Source: Trichopria drosophilae (taxonomy: Eukaryota > Arthropoda > Insecta > Hymenoptera > Diapriidae). From it: a stretch of DNA of 64,000 nucleotides. The position numbers and the translations under genes are program-made. Location: assembly GCA_030407085.1 (NCBI GenBank), contig CM059585.1:111775501-111839500 (forward strand), read 5' to 3'. Shown in pieces: positions 23,776 through 36,871 of this stretch. Under the pieces are notes generated by a model. It was not told the DNA's origin. It saw nothing but the letters and a program-made list of their open reading frames with translations, and did no database searches. How positions within the stretch are numbered: the stretch's first letter is position 1; each line of letters begins with the position of its first letter.

Positions 23776-24852
23776 TTTTTAAATTGTAACAAAATTCTAT
23801 ACACACTCACCTTTTCTGCGACTTGTATATGCATTTGTGTATTAAAAACGGAGCAAACTAGTATCGTGACGTCACTCGTCCTTTCGGGACAGATCGGTTG
23901 TTTCCGGACCGTTTTCGGAAAATTTGAATTAACTGTACTTTTTAATTGTCATTTGACGCTGGTTTTTATATGTAAAAAATTTCAAACAAAATCTAGTACT
24001 ATAATATTCAATTTTCTATCGCTTTAAAGTATTTTTAAAATATGGGTAAAAGCCTTATTGCTGATAACAGTTCTTAAATCAGATTTGTGAAATTCAAAAT
24101 GGCGCACGAAAAATAATATGTTGCTTAAACTATTTTACTCATAAATGTTCAAAACTACAAGTATTTTCGTTAAAACGGTCGTGTTTGATTGTTTTAATTG
24201 TTAAGAAAATAATAAGTAAACAAATATGTGTAAGTTGTATTAAAATTTGCATTTCTTATACATTCAACAGTAGAAAGTACTAAAACAGATAATAATACTC
24301 ATAAGAGCCTCAGAAATGCAGAAAAACCAAGAAACAGAAAGATTGGAAATAGTCTTTCAGAGGATTAAATATTGTGTATATGTATTATGTAATATAAATG
24401 TGTTTGTAAATTAATTCCTTAGTTATAACTAAACACGACACTTGAGTAGTTGAGAAGTTCTTTTTTGGCGTTTCCCCAGCCAACTGAATGTAGCTGCAAA
24501 ATCATTGGTGATCAGTACAGTCAATAAGCGTTTCACAGTATTGTATACATTGTTGCCTCCTATTTTGCATATATCTTGAACCTATGGAAGTAATACTCTT
24601 TATATCATTTTTACTCATTACAGTAGTAAATAGATCAATTTAAAAGTGTATAAGAATAATATTTAGAGGGATGTTTCGCAAAATCACGCCTGCATATTAA
24701 CAACAAAACATTTAAAAAACAACTTGTAAATCAACTATATATTTTCGCAATTTAATTAGGTAAAGTTTAATTAAAAAAGTAAACATTTTTTTAAAAAGTC
24801 ACATTTTTGCAAATTTATACCCTTTCACGTATTTTGGAAGATTCAATGTATA

Positions 24853-25048
24853 CAGCACAATCTTAGTTTAATGACACCTTGGTTTAGTGACAATGCGGTC
24901 TCTCTGCCTAGTGGTATCACTTTATTACCGGTTCTGTATAAGCACGCAAACATGCATTTTCATACGCATTTTCCTGATTGGCTTGTTAAACCAAGGGCTG
25001 AGGAGAGATGCCGGATTGAACCTATGTGATTAAACCGAGGTTGCACTG
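24853..25048. mobile_element. Tigger-like MITE
   Basis: Left end TA then CAGCACAATCTTAGTTTAAT; right end, reverse-complemented, CAGTGCAACCTCGGTTTAAT. About 24 bp are alignable with a few transitions. Length is 196 bp with no ORF. Confidence 0.6.
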
Positions 25049-25547
25049 TGCACATGATGACGTAGTAGCTGATTTGCACCAGGGGATTTTCTAATTATTA
25101 ATGATTCCAGAAGGCATTTACATTAATATTTTTGCTATATTAATTTTTAAATTTATCATTTTATAGATGATTTATAAGAGAATCATTGTAATTTGAATCG
25201 GCTGCTGCAAATTAACTGCTGGATATAGCAATCATTATATACACGGAAAACATAATTCAGGATTTCAATATTTTAGAAAATACAATTATAAATTAAAAAT
25301 ATAATTCGAACTATGAAGTACAACTTTTATTTATGAATCGGACGAATAAAATTTCGAATCAGTTTATGAAAAAAATTTAATTTAGGCAAATTTATAAAAA
25401 TCTTTGACCAGCTTAGCTTACGAAAATAAGTAACTTTTTTTCTATTTTATACGTTGCAAATTATCTGTTCCGTATAAAGATTATTAAAAAGTACTGAAAC
25501 ATTTAAAATAATACTGCTTTATTAGAATTAGTTTCGGTTTCCAAGTA

Positions 25548-25952
25548 CACTGAGAAAAGTGTATTTTATCAGTTACTATCCCTTGGCTTTTAAAACAGTG
25601 TATTATAGCACTTAAAAGAAATATTATAATTCATAAAATCCTCCGTCTTTCAGCATTTGTTTTTGACAGGTTATACGAAACTATATTAAACTCTCCTATT
25701 AAAAGAATGTTTTATTATGACTAAAAGAAGTCATTTTTAATATTTTAATTTGCTTGATAAATTTCCATAAACAAAAATTGCTGTTAGTTCAAGAGAAAAG
25801 GCTAAAATAAACTGACATATTGGTTAGAATAATCTAAAATCTTCGTCTTTTAACCGGTAATAGAAATATGGCAATCCCTATATATGCGTAAAATACTACC
25901 TTGTACGGGGCATAAGAATTCTTATACGGTGTAAAAATCACTTTTCTCTGTG
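25548..25952. mobile_element. Small CACTA MITE with TA flanks
   Basis: Left end CACTGAGAAAAGTGTATTTT and right end AATCACTTTTCTCTGTG are inverted repeats flanked by TA on both sides. Length is 405 bp with no ORF. It is nested inside the large CACTA element and its ends resemble the host's (CACTNAGAAAA). Confidence 0.65.
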
Positions 25953-26960
25953 TAAGCTTCCAGTAAGGCCATGACGTCGTCGTTATTAATCGGAAATTCA
26001 AACATCGACTGAAATTAAGTAGTCAAATTTATAATAGTATCTATTATGTTCGTATTTCTTAAATCCATTAAGTTCTAACGTCATAATTTATTTGCTATGT
26101 ACTAGCTTCAACAAGCTAATTTGTCGTACAATTTGCTTGAAATACGTTTCTAAAAAGTAAATTGATATGATATATAAATACATGTTGTATTTTGTACAAA
26201 TGTACATTCATTAGTGTAGTTAATTACCCGCCTGTCCTGAATGTTTTAAACAACATTTGCATGAGATATCCCTCGATGTACTGGCAATTGAATCATCTAA
26301 TAAAGGAAATGAGCATGAAACATTGGAAAGCCATTTTTTTAATTCAGACGAAACAAAATCGAATGAATGTTATTTTCAAAATAATAATTGACAATACCCA
26401 GATTTATTGAGTTTCAGCAAAACTGTCATGGAAATTGGCATCGCATGTTTTGGGCAACGACACACTTGCATTATCTGTTGAAAATAACATAAAAAATTGA
26501 TATTGTTACGTTTAATTGACTAAAATAAATTGTCTGTTTTTGAAATTGTAATTTGGGCATGATTGTGTGTACATATTTTATCAATTGTTAATAAATACCA
26601 AATGGTCTCTGCTGTTAACATTGTGAAGCTGAAACCATTAGTTGATTCATAAGATTTTTTAATGACATAACATGTGTTCAATTTAATTTTTATTATGTAA
26701 GAATACGCAATCTATTTTAAACTACTAAATAACAAGTAATAAATAGCTAGTTTTAATATAATAATAACAATAAATTTGATTGCATGTAATATTGTCATAA
26801 AGTTACTGTACCTTGAGCAGTATTTTCTATAACAGCATTTATTGGTTTATTTGATATAGCATTGTCTAAAATGAAATACTAAAATCAACTAAAATACTGT
26901 TTATTAAATTTTCGCTTATATAATGAAGTATTATACATTTTGAATACAAGTAATGGATGT
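25953..26960. other. AT-rich DNA inside the large CACTA element
   Basis: No gene is recognisable. Confidence 0.45.
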
Positions 26961-27796
26961 ACCCATGTGCGAATTAACGTTGGCACCCGTAGTCAAACAG
27001 TTGGTTGATGGTTGGCCGAGCTACCTTTTCCCATAGTCGGCTCCCAGCGTATCACCAACTTGCAGCCGCAGTCAGCACAATTTTGGAGCGTATATACCCC
27101 GACGATTGGGCAAACTCATAAAAATCGTTCGCAACACAGTAAAGCCGATTATTGGTCCCACTTTGGTCCATATTCGACTTGTTGGTTGGTTAATATATAC
27201 AAATAGATTTAAATTATACAATTCAGAATTATTAACCCCCCTTTTCCCCTCAACTGGCCCTACCATTGGGCCTTTTATGGTCATTTATTTTTATGCGAGT
27301 ATCACCGACTTTTGGCCCAGTTCTGTCCCTAGACTTACCCGACCGTCAGTTTCATTTTATAAAAACGGATTACAGGTTAGTTGCACCAAACGTTGGCTGC
27401 ACATTGTTCTGCAATTAGCCATATCATCGAGTAAGATATTGTAACTAATTTTCATATAATTTTAACCGATTATTGGGCCAACTTTGGACCGTACTTGGCC
27501 CGATTGTAATCATTTAGATAGATATTTGGGCAAGATTTAAGCTGTCGGGGATACCGCAAATTTGTTCAAGTTGGCAAAACTCTGGGCCATTAGTAAAAGC
27601 ACATTTAACCAACTTTTATTTCCCAAAGTTGGTCCAACCGTGGCAACCAATGTAGTGCCAACCATAGAAAATAAAGTTGGTCAAATGAAATTTGTGGTTA
27701 TCATTTCGTTGGTTAGGCCAATTACGGTTTTCAAGGCCGGACCAATGATGCCGTAGGCGGCCCAACTCCGCGCCAACCGAAAATTCGCACATGGGT
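26961..27796. mobile_element. GGCC-rich element with ACCCATGTGCGAATT inverted termini
   Basis: The left terminus ACCCATGTGCGAATT and the right terminus AATTCGCACATGGGT are perfect inverted repeats. The 836-bp interior is a degenerate lattice of GGCCxA / TxGGCC phrases (for example TTGGTCCAACCGTGG, GTTGGTTAGGCCAATT). It has no convincing coding sequence. Related partial copies are at 23040-23440 and 20300-20540. Confidence 0.7.
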
Positions 27797-27934
27797 ATAA
27801 GGAATATTAAAGGAAATTATAAAATACTTGTTTCAAATTCTTATATGATTCTCGAATCCGACTTAACAGTTTTCACATGATTATACTAAAGGTGGAGGAG
27901 GGTTGAGATGTAAAAAAAAATATTTAGTAATGAG

Positions 27935-28872
27935 GCGCTCATGGAGCTTATGAATTTTATTCATTCTGTCAATCGAAATTGAATGGTTCCAAAGAAAATT
28001 TCATCAAGTGGAAATAATTTTCCATCACTAGAACGAAATACTTCCATCCAAACTGCCGCCTTCCCTGTGATGCATCGTTCATAGCGTGCATGAACTAGTT
28101 TCATTGAATCAATTGAAATTTCATGGTACCAAAGAAAATTTAATCAACTAGAAGAACGTTTCCATTGCTACAAGGAAATATTTATTTCCTTCGAAACTGC
28201 CGTCTTCCCTATGATGCATCGTTCATAGCATGTATGAACTAGTTTCATTGAATCAATCGAAATTTCATGATAGCAAAGAATTAATCAACTAAAAGAAAAT
28301 TTCATTGCTACAACGAAATATTTACTTCCTTCCAAACTCTGTTCTTCCCCATTATGAATCGTTCATAGTACTAATCAAATTTGTACATTGAGTCAATCGA
28401 AATTCAATGACAATAAAGAAAATTTCCTCAACTGGAAGAAAATTTTCATCGCTGCAAACAAATATTTATTTCGTTCTAAACCTTCTTCTTCTCCACAATG
28501 CAGATCTTATAGTATCAATATTGCATTTTACAAATTTATTGAAATATAGTCATTGGATGTATGAAATTTTCATTGTTCGAAATTTCGCAGTGTATTAGTT
28601 CCAGAGTTTGGTGGCAACGAATATTGATGCATATTTTCTTCAATTCTATGCTTTTTCTTCATGGTGGCTATAGAATGCTTTTATTTTATTGGTTTAATGC
28701 AAATTTCATTGGATCAATGAATTTGCATTTCAATGAAACATTTCTTTGATTTGATGACACGATTCATTCGTTTAATACAATATTCTTTACTTCAATGAAA
28801 CATTTCTTTCATTCGATGAAATCAAATTCTATGACTTGCGATTCATTGGATCAATGATTTTTTTTCTCAGTG
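27935..28872. repeat. Right subterminal tandem repeats of the large CACTA element
   Basis: About four copies of a roughly 120-bp unit, in the opposite orientation to the left array, carry phrases such as GGTACCAAAGAAAATTTaATC, TGATGCATCGTTCATAG and GAATCAATCGAAATTTCATG. They end at the TIR. Confidence 0.75.
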
Positions 28873-29218
28873 TATGCACTTAACATGCAGATGTTGCATA
28901 TAAAGCAAAACATACATTTTTTAGCAAGTAAGATTCCTGAATATATTCATCAGCCAAATACTCACTAATTATTTAACTGTTTAGGGACGCGATATTTATA
29001 AATATTTGAGGTGTTCAAATGATACAAAAATAATGATAAATTAAACAAAACCTAAAAAATTCCTGATTTTTGTTAAATAAATGCTTATAATAATTCTTTT
29101 ACTTTTTAATTTGCGACATTTTTCGATACACAAAAATGTTTCTACTGCATTTTACTGATAAAGAGTACTGCCAAACTTCCACGATTAATTTATGTATATT
29201 TGGTCCTTAAAAGGTTAA

Positions 29219-31389
29219 CACACACTAATATAATTTTGTTAAGATAACAAAAATAAACACAAGCGCTGAGACGACTGAGCGCAAACCTCCAACTTGTAGA
29301 GTAGAGACATCTTGCGGCGTAAATATAGACTAGAAATAACCATGTTTCAAATACAATGAAAAGTACGCTAAGTTTGAATGATATTTTTCGATATTTCTTA
29401 AAAAATTCTCAAAAAGTGATTTTAAAGAGATCTTCAATGAAGATTTAGGTTTTTTAATATATCCGAAATGCGATTTCAGAGTGTTTTTAAGCCTTTAAGT
29501 TAATTAATGAATTAAAATTTATGAACAAATATGGTAATTCGCAACATATATTCTTTTTAAACGAAAACGTCAAATTTCGTATTTTTTGAAAGAGTTATAT
29601 AATTAAATTCATAAAATTAAAGTTTTAGAAAAGACGTTAGGGATCATTCAATATTGATCGTTAGCAATATTATTGTGCAATTCATCGATGATAATGAGCA
29701 ATTTTGTTAATTTTGAGAAACAAATAAGTTGGTAATGGGTATTGTGTATTACTTTAGTCAGTTCATCTTTTAACGATTTTCAAATTACGTTTACGCCTTT
29801 AAATATGATAAATACGATTAAGCAGAGAGAAATATTAGGTAGAAAATTTGTAAAAGGAAATTGGACTATTCTGGATGGTTAAAAATGCTAAATTCTCGTT
29901 TCTATTACACTAAGAATATATATTTATCAATATATTCAGAAAGACATTATCAAATATATCATTGTAAAATAGTAAAAGTGGAAAATAACGTTTAGAAAGC
30001 ATGCGAGTAGCCTATAGTTCTTTCTGCCGTCGATAGTCTTAGTCGTGACTATCGCAGCGCCACCGTTGGTGCTTTCCGCATGAATTCGTTATAGAAATGG
30101 AACTCCAATTGACACATGCGAATGTTTGCCAGTGCGTATAAATAGTAAATAATATGTCATATATCCTGATATTTTTATCTCAAGTTACTCCTTTCTGATT
30201 TACCGAATTATCCCGCTTTCTCTCAAAACGACAACATTTTTTATCGCTTTTCACTCTCCTTTATTTTATAGATAACTTCAAGATTTTTTAACCCATTGAC
30301 TGCCAATGACGAAGACCTTTGTCATTTTGGACTTTTCCCAGACTGCCAGAAAAAGACAAATCTTTATCATGATATAAAGTAGACTAACAAATTCTGTAAT
30401 ATATGTAAAATAAAACCAAATCCATTTCTAGACAGTCTAAGGTGTACTGAATATGATGGCGTTGTCCATATTCATAATCGCCGTGTAAAAAAAAATATAC
30501 ATATATAAATCTACAAAGATGGTAGTTTTCACAATTTTTGCAAAATCTTAGTTCTGAAGTATGACATAGCGTTCAATCAATCAATGCATAAAAATTTTAT
30601 AAAACCGCTTGAAATTTGTTACTCGGGGATTTTCCAGGTCGCTTATTACGAATCTGAGGTCAGATTTTGGAAATTCAAAACGGCGGATCCAATATGGCGG
30701 ACACTTTTTTGAAAACTCTAACCATTCTGCTTGAAACTTGTTACACGGGGGTTGTCGAAGTTTGCCTACTCATGTGAATTGCCAACCTATTTTGCTCCCT
30801 AGTTGCACAATGTACTATTTTATATATATTTTATGCAAATGTCTTTCTTATATTAAAGATTTAAGTTTTTTTAGCAAAATACTTGAAAACTTACTGAAGT
30901 TAACCATTTTAGGCTTTAGTGGGAAAATTGTTTTAAAAAATCTTGTTCAAAAGAATACTATTCAAGGTCTTTTTAAAGTGTTTTAGAATAAAATTTTACT
31001 ATATCATTTTAATATTAGATAATTCAATACAACTTTTTAAGACTATTTAAAATCTTTGTTTAAATACTTTTAGTGTCTTCGAATGTTTGTTGTGTGGCGA
31101 CGCGTATCTGACGATTGGGGAAGAAAAGTTTGTTTATAAACTGACGTTTAATATACGTTAGACCGAAGAACACGTGTTGCAAATCTATATATGAAGCGCG
31201 TTGTTAATTTTGTAAGAAAAAAGATCTTTCGTGTAATTTTTCCATACAGTTTATTTGGAGAAGTAAATTTTGGTATTTCACGTAAGTATGTTAAACGAGT
31301 CTTCTATTGAGTGTAGTGTAATGATGTGAAACGGCAATTGAAACGTAGTGTTGTGGAATAGTACATTTCGACACATGTGCGAAAAATAG
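29219..31389. other. AT-rich intergenic DNA with a solo TTAACCC end
   Basis: There is no gene. TTAACCCATTGACTGCCAA at 30288 is a lone end of the TTAA family, and GGCGGATCC/ATGGCGGACA near 30690 is the phrase that accompanies it elsewhere. A small hairpin, GATAGTC...GACTATC, lies near 30035. Confidence 0.5.
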
Positions 31390-31442
31390 GATTTTACGCA
31401 CCGTTTTTTAACATGGGATTAGATAGGCCGGTGCGTAAAATC
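31390..31442. repeat. Hairpin with GATTTTACGCACCG arms
   Basis: GATTTTACGCACCG and its exact reverse complement are separated by 25 bases. GTGCGTAAA-type phrases recur at about 31450 and 31590, so it may be a terminus of a small element. Confidence 0.6.
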
Positions 31443-31631
31443 GAATTCTTACGCACGCTTGTCGAACCGTATTTTTTGATATAGTATGCGGAAAATTTGT
31501 GCGGCGTTTTTTGTGTGTCAAATACGAGGTTGCACACGAGTGATGACCGCGGCACACGACTGCCCGGCGAAGCCGTTTTACGCATAACGGTGCGTAAATA
31601 GTACATTACTCAACGAGGGAGGTAAAATAAA

Positions 31632-31804
31632 GAATGTCTCAGACTGCCTGTTTCTCGGGTAAAAATTACACGCAGTCTGAGGCATTCTTTTTTACTTCCC
31701 GAGGGAAGTATACGATTTTTCTTCATACAAAGGAGGATATGCCGCACCTTTCCTCCCGCTTGCGGGAGGAAAGTTGCTGCTTTCCTCCCGGTATGAAGAA
31801 AAAG
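31632..31804. repeat. Cluster of nested strong hairpins
   Basis: Three stems are packed into 173 bp. Stem 1: GAATGTCTCAGACTGC (31632) pairs with GCAGTCTGAGGCATTC (ends 31687). Stem 2: TTTTTCTTCATAC (31716) pairs with GTATGAAGAAAAA (from 31791). Stem 3, inside stem 2, is a near-perfect 26-bp palindrome at 31748-31773 built on CTCCCGC/GCGGGAG. Both strands are open here only because of the symmetry. Confidence 0.75.
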
Positions 31805-32018
31805 AATTTTTCGGCTTTTACAAAAATAACGTCTACCCTGCAGGTTGGGACACTCGAGTCGTGCAAGTTGGGACATCCAGTTTTTTTATTACAAGACACT
31901 GCGATGCCATTTAAATTATATTTTAATAACATTGGATACATGAAATTATATTTATTATTGAATTTTTTATTATAGTGACGTATTTCTTTCATTTTATGTA
32001 TTTGCGTAGTTTTTCGTA

Positions 32019-33085
32019 ATGTCACGTCGCATTCAGAAAACCAGTTACGGAATTTCAGATTGGGATAATGTGGTAGTAGCAATTAAGGAAGTAAAATTTG
32101 ATTACAAGGGAATACGATCCACTGCACAAGCGCATAATATACCAAAAAGTGATTTGGCGCGATATATTAAAAAACTGAACGACGCAAACGCGGATATTTC
32201 AACTCTTGACGACGATGCATTGTTGAAGCTGATTAAAAGCGTTTCTTCGTAAGCTACTCCATCGTTGGTAAGTTTTTCGTTATCCGTTATTTAAAGTAAA
32301 AAACATAATAAATTTAAAATTCCGTAATTAACTTATATAATATATAAAAGACAATAAAAGTCTAGAACAATGGTTATGGAAATGTTTATTTTCGAAATGT
32401 TATTGTTCGTCAAATAAATATAGTAATGTTATTTCTTAATATTTCGTAATTATGCTTAATTGTTGTGAATACGAATTGAATATTTACGAATTTTTAATAT
32501 TTATCGAATAATTTACAACTGTGGTTATCATTCATCAAAAAGCGAAATATAATTTTAAATTTAATTTTATAGGTTTTCTCACCCGACCAAGAAGAAGAAT
32601 TAGTAGCGTACATTAAAAAATGTTGTGATCATTATTATGGCCTGAGTATAGAAGACCTCAGATTGCTTGCCTACCAATTGGCCAAAAAAATTGATGCTCC
32701 ATACCACCAAGCTGGGATAAACATAAAACTGCAGGCCGAGACTGGTACTATGCGTTTATAAAGCGTAAAAGCCTTCTGCAAAGAAAACGTAGACCTTTTT
32801 TACGGACATTTAGAAAATGTACTAACGACTCATCCATTTCGACCATCAAATATTTGGAACATGGATGAAACCGGTTTTTCCACAACTCCAACAAAAATGG
32901 GAAAAGTAATTGCAGACTTTGTGCAGGCGGTAGTTAGTGGTGAAAACGATAAAGTTATTGCAGCTGAGCCACAGGAAAGTAACATAGAATTGCAGCATTG
33001 CATTGTTACAACCGTACCAGAAGTAGCTGCGTATAAAGAGACTAGTACATCAGAAACATCAAGTATACGCTGTCATCGATTTTGA
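32019..33085 (+). pseudogene. Pogo/Tigger-type transposase, broken
   Basis: The first part (from ATG 32019) carries a pipsqueak/CENP-B-like helix-turn-helix with YKGIRSTAQAHNIPKSDLA. An apparent intron follows; a donor at 32249 and an acceptor at 32572 can be seen. Next come VFSPDQEEELVAYIKKC and LRLLAYQLAKKI. After a frameshift comes SWDKHKTAGRDWYYAFIKRK, and after another shift FCKENVDLFYGHLE and PSNIWNMDETGFSTTP, which contains the first catalytic Asp of the DDE_1 domain. The sequence then degenerates and the rest of the catalytic core is absent. In life this enzyme would mobilise a TA-targeting pogo element. No terminal repeats could be fixed. Confidence 0.75.
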
Positions 33086-33111
33086 CTTCCATCGGACATT
33101 TGTGTACTTCA

Positions 33112-34659
33112 CCCAAGTGAAAAAAATTGATTACAAATTGTATATTAAAAATATATAATTTATTGTATACAGACTTGCGCCAAAAGTAATTCTACACATG
33201 TTGTATACAAAATGTGTCAAGTTTGAACCAAATTGTATATGATGAAAAATTACTCATGTCTGCTTGTTTTTTATTTAATTTGTTTTCCAATTTAATTACA
33301 AATTTTCAAACTATAAACAATTATAGGATGACTTACAATTTCAATGCGGAAATGAAAGGGATACTAAACTTCACGATGTATCGATGCAGAAATCCCGAAT
33401 ATGATTCGGAATTTTGCTGACTTTTTTTGACACGACGGCATGGAGATACTAACACAGAAAACTTCATTGCAAATTTCTAAAACGATATAGAAATCAATTT
33501 GGACCATTTTTTTTATCGCTGATCCTACACCAACTTCCTCCCATCGCCCAAGAAGTCACCATATAAAATTCTTGATGCAGAAAAATATGCATATGACAGC
33601 GGAAGGATATACATCAAAAGTTTTATTTTTATTTATTAACAATAATCATTTTACGTTTTCTTAGAACTTTTTAATGTGTACATATTTTGGAGGTTCGATC
33701 GAGACTGTCACAAAATTACGGGATAATTGTTTCATACAAATCTGTGGTTGGTAACGTGGTTGCTATGGTTTGTTGATTTTTAAAATGAGCGAGAATTTTT
33801 TTTCAGTCACGCTCAAACCTCAAAATAAAATCGCCAAACAAGAAAAAGTAACGAGATACATAAAATAAGTAAATTTCATAAAGCAAAATAAAATTTGTGT
33901 AATTTTCTTCCGCGGTAATTAGTCGTTGTTAGGTATTTTGCGTTCACAATTTTATTTCTATTTCAGCTGATGAATTTCCCAATTGCGGAGAGTTTGGTGA
34001 TTTCTTGCGAGAAGGAAAGATTCATGTGATATGCAATTGCCGGAGGATCAAGGATCGAAAAAAGTGTTACAAATTGTTTTTCCTAATAGTTTTTTAAAAG
34101 TTTTCTGTGTGCGTATTTGTATCTCTGTGCCGTTGTCGCGTCAAATTTCAGCGAAATTGGAAATCATCTTCAGGATTTTTGCATCGGTCCATTGTAATTT
34201 CCTTGTTTTAATATTTCTTTTTCCGCATTGAAATTTTAGGTCATCCTAGCATTTTTTGATAGTCTGAACTAAATTCTACAAAAAGTGAAAAAAAAATTAA
34301 GGTAAATAATTTCTCATTATATACAATTTTGTTCCATCTTGATACATTTTATATACAAATTGTGTAAAATTCCAACGATTTCGACATTTTTCTCATTTGC
34401 TTCCTCTTCTACTTATACGTGTCCAACTTTGTTTTTATAAAAATGATGACCAATTGATTCTCGCAAAAAATAATTCTATATAGTATAAGAATTGTATAAA
34501 ACCTGTACAGAATGTGTATACTCTATCAAAAGATTCAAGCTGTTTACAGTTTTTATACAATTTGTATACATTCTGTATAAAATCACTTTTGGGGTAAATC
34601 TTGATACAACACATTGTATATTTTTTTTATACAATTTGTACTAAATTTTCTCACTTGGG
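33112..34659. mobile_element. MITE-like element with CCCAAGTGA termini
   Basis: Left end CCCAAGTGAAAAAAATT and right end AATTTTCTCACTTGGG are inverted. Next to each end are several copies of a TATACAAATTGTATA-type palindrome. The interior (about 1.5 kb) lacks a recognisable gene. It follows the broken pogo transposase directly and could be unrelated. Confidence 0.6.
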
Positions 34660-34989
34660 CCCATGTATAGAATGTATTCTTCATTTTATCACTGCTTAAG
34701 TGCTATATACCGGCACTTAATGCAGTATAAAATGAAAATTAGATTTACAAACTTAAAATTGAATATCGCGTCCATGTGTATTCCAAGTGACTCAGTTGAG
34801 TTTTCGGAGACAGTCTTCGTATCATTGATATTATTTGTAACGTTGTTATTTTCTCTTTATTTAATTTCCTAAAAAAATACATATACATAAAATATTATCA
34901 ATTGCACAACAAATTTTTATTATTGGACGCGACCCGAAAATGCGGTTTCCGCTGAACTGGTCCGACTGTTATCCTCCTAGGCCCACGTT

Positions 34990-35310
34990 GCCGGAAGTGG
35001 AAATTCCCGGTCCTACCTTCCACACCACCTCCCCAAACTTCCTCGCTAACTTCCTCGCGACCCACGCCAACTGCTCGCATTCACTTCCGGTTTCTTAATT
35101 TCCCCAAAACAAAATTTATGATTTTATATCCGTTGTTATCACGATTTCCGGTCTCAATATTTAAATAAATAATAAAAAAAGTTATTTGATTTTTTTTATC
35201 ACTTACTCGCTACTTCCGGTCCGACTCGGTAATTTAATAATCAGTTAAAAAAGAAAACCCGATCCTTCGATTTTAAGTCCCTCACTCGCCACTTCCGGTC
35301 TGATTATAAC
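34990..35310. other. GC-richer strip with repeated CACTTCCGG
   Basis: CCGGAAGT or its complement occurs four times: near 34990, 35085, 35215 and 35292. This is the Ets-factor consensus. No gene start could be linked to it, and it abuts the (TC)n tract. Confidence 0.45.
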
Positions 35311-35318
35311 TCCATTAA

Positions 35319-36258
<940 letters not shown>

Positions 36259-36292
<34 letters not shown>
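36259..36292. repeat. (TC)n microsatellite, 3' flank of the retroelement
   Basis: Thirty-four bases of TC repeat follow the LINE tail directly, in the same register as the tract on its 5' side. Confidence 0.95.
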
Positions 36293-36296
<4 letters not shown>

Positions 36297-36330
36297 TTAT
36301 TTTTTTCAGCAAATTAATATCGTCACTTTG

Positions 36331-36663
36331 TCACATGTTATATGAAAGATCTGCAGTGGGTTTACAAACATGGTAGTATGCCAGTTTTACTTTTGTTTGT
36401 TTCGGAGCAGGTGGAGGAAAAATACATGGAACAGCGTTTTTATTCAAATATGACCTATTCCGCGGAATAGTTACTTTTGTGCCACCAATCACATTGAATA
36501 CATCTTCCTTGAAGATATCTTCATTTTTAAAATATAATTCACAAATGTAGGAGTCCTTGGTAAAGTCTTTGGTGCCTTTGTCTGCTATTCCATTCTTCTT
36601 CCAAGCATCAAACATTTCATCCTGTAATTCAGATGATTCAATGAGATTCAGTTCAGAAATGCC
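36331..36663 (-). CDS. THAP-like exon with His-to-Tyr change
   Basis: The exon follows a splice acceptor (TTTACTTTAG, exon from 36663) and runs to a TGA at 36331. It encodes ELNLIESSELQ, MFDAWKKNGIADKG, SYICELYFKNEDIF, and then RSYLNKNAVPCIFPPPAPK. The layout (Trp, then CxxxF, then a basic loop and the AVPCIFP box) is that of the C-terminal half of a THAP domain. The zinc-binding His of CxLH is Tyr here, so the finger is probably damaged. The exon with the first cysteines was not found at higher coordinates. It could be a pseudogene fragment or a diverged gene. Confidence 0.55.
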   Translation of the reverse strand, partial: GISELNLIESSELQDEMFDAWKKNGIADKGTKDFTKDSYICELYFKNEDIFKEDVFNVIGGTKVTIPRNRSYLNKNAVPCIFPPPAPKQTKVKLAYYHVCKPTADLSYNM

Positions 36664-36871
36664 CTAAAGTAAAAAATTATCTTTTAGGTCGAGCAAAACA
36701 ATAATATCAGTATGAAGCTCTAAATGCGCCCTCTTTATTATTTTTAGCGGTTTATGTGGTAAGATTTGCATGTAAAGTTTTTTCTGAACTAAAGTAATAT
36801 CTACTCATGTCTCTGGTTGCAATTGAAGGCAATAAATACTGAAAATTTGGTTTCATAAAGATTGGTTTTGT

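Larger units (their letters stand above)
17783..28872. mobile_element. Large CACTA-type element (11.1 kb), non-autonomous, with nested insertions
   Basis: The left end is TA then CACTCAGAAAAAAAATTCATC; the right end is ATTTTTTTTCTCAGTG then TA. Inside each end is about 1 kb of subterminal tandem repeats in mirror orientation. The interior (18760-27930) has no CACTA transposase. It contains a mariner MITE, a Tigger-like MITE, a small CACTA MITE, GGCC-rich repeats, and two THAP-domain exons on the minus strand. It may be one giant element with captured or nested DNA, or two separate CACTA ends in opposite orientation. Confidence 0.6.
17178..29218. mobile_element. Possible TTAA-flanked element enclosing the large CACTA pair
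   Basis: TTAACCCATTAGGTCCCAAA at 17178 and, inverted, TTAACCTTTTAAGGACCAAA at 29218 are related ends. They lie just outside the CACTA termini at 17783 and 28872. A TTAA element interrupted by a later CACTA insertion would explain this. Both ends could also be unrelated solo copies of a common family. Confidence 0.3.

Noticed and set aside
31610..32082. Overlapping ORFs of 88-119 codons on opposite strands
   Set aside because: They arise from the nested hairpins, where both strands read alike.
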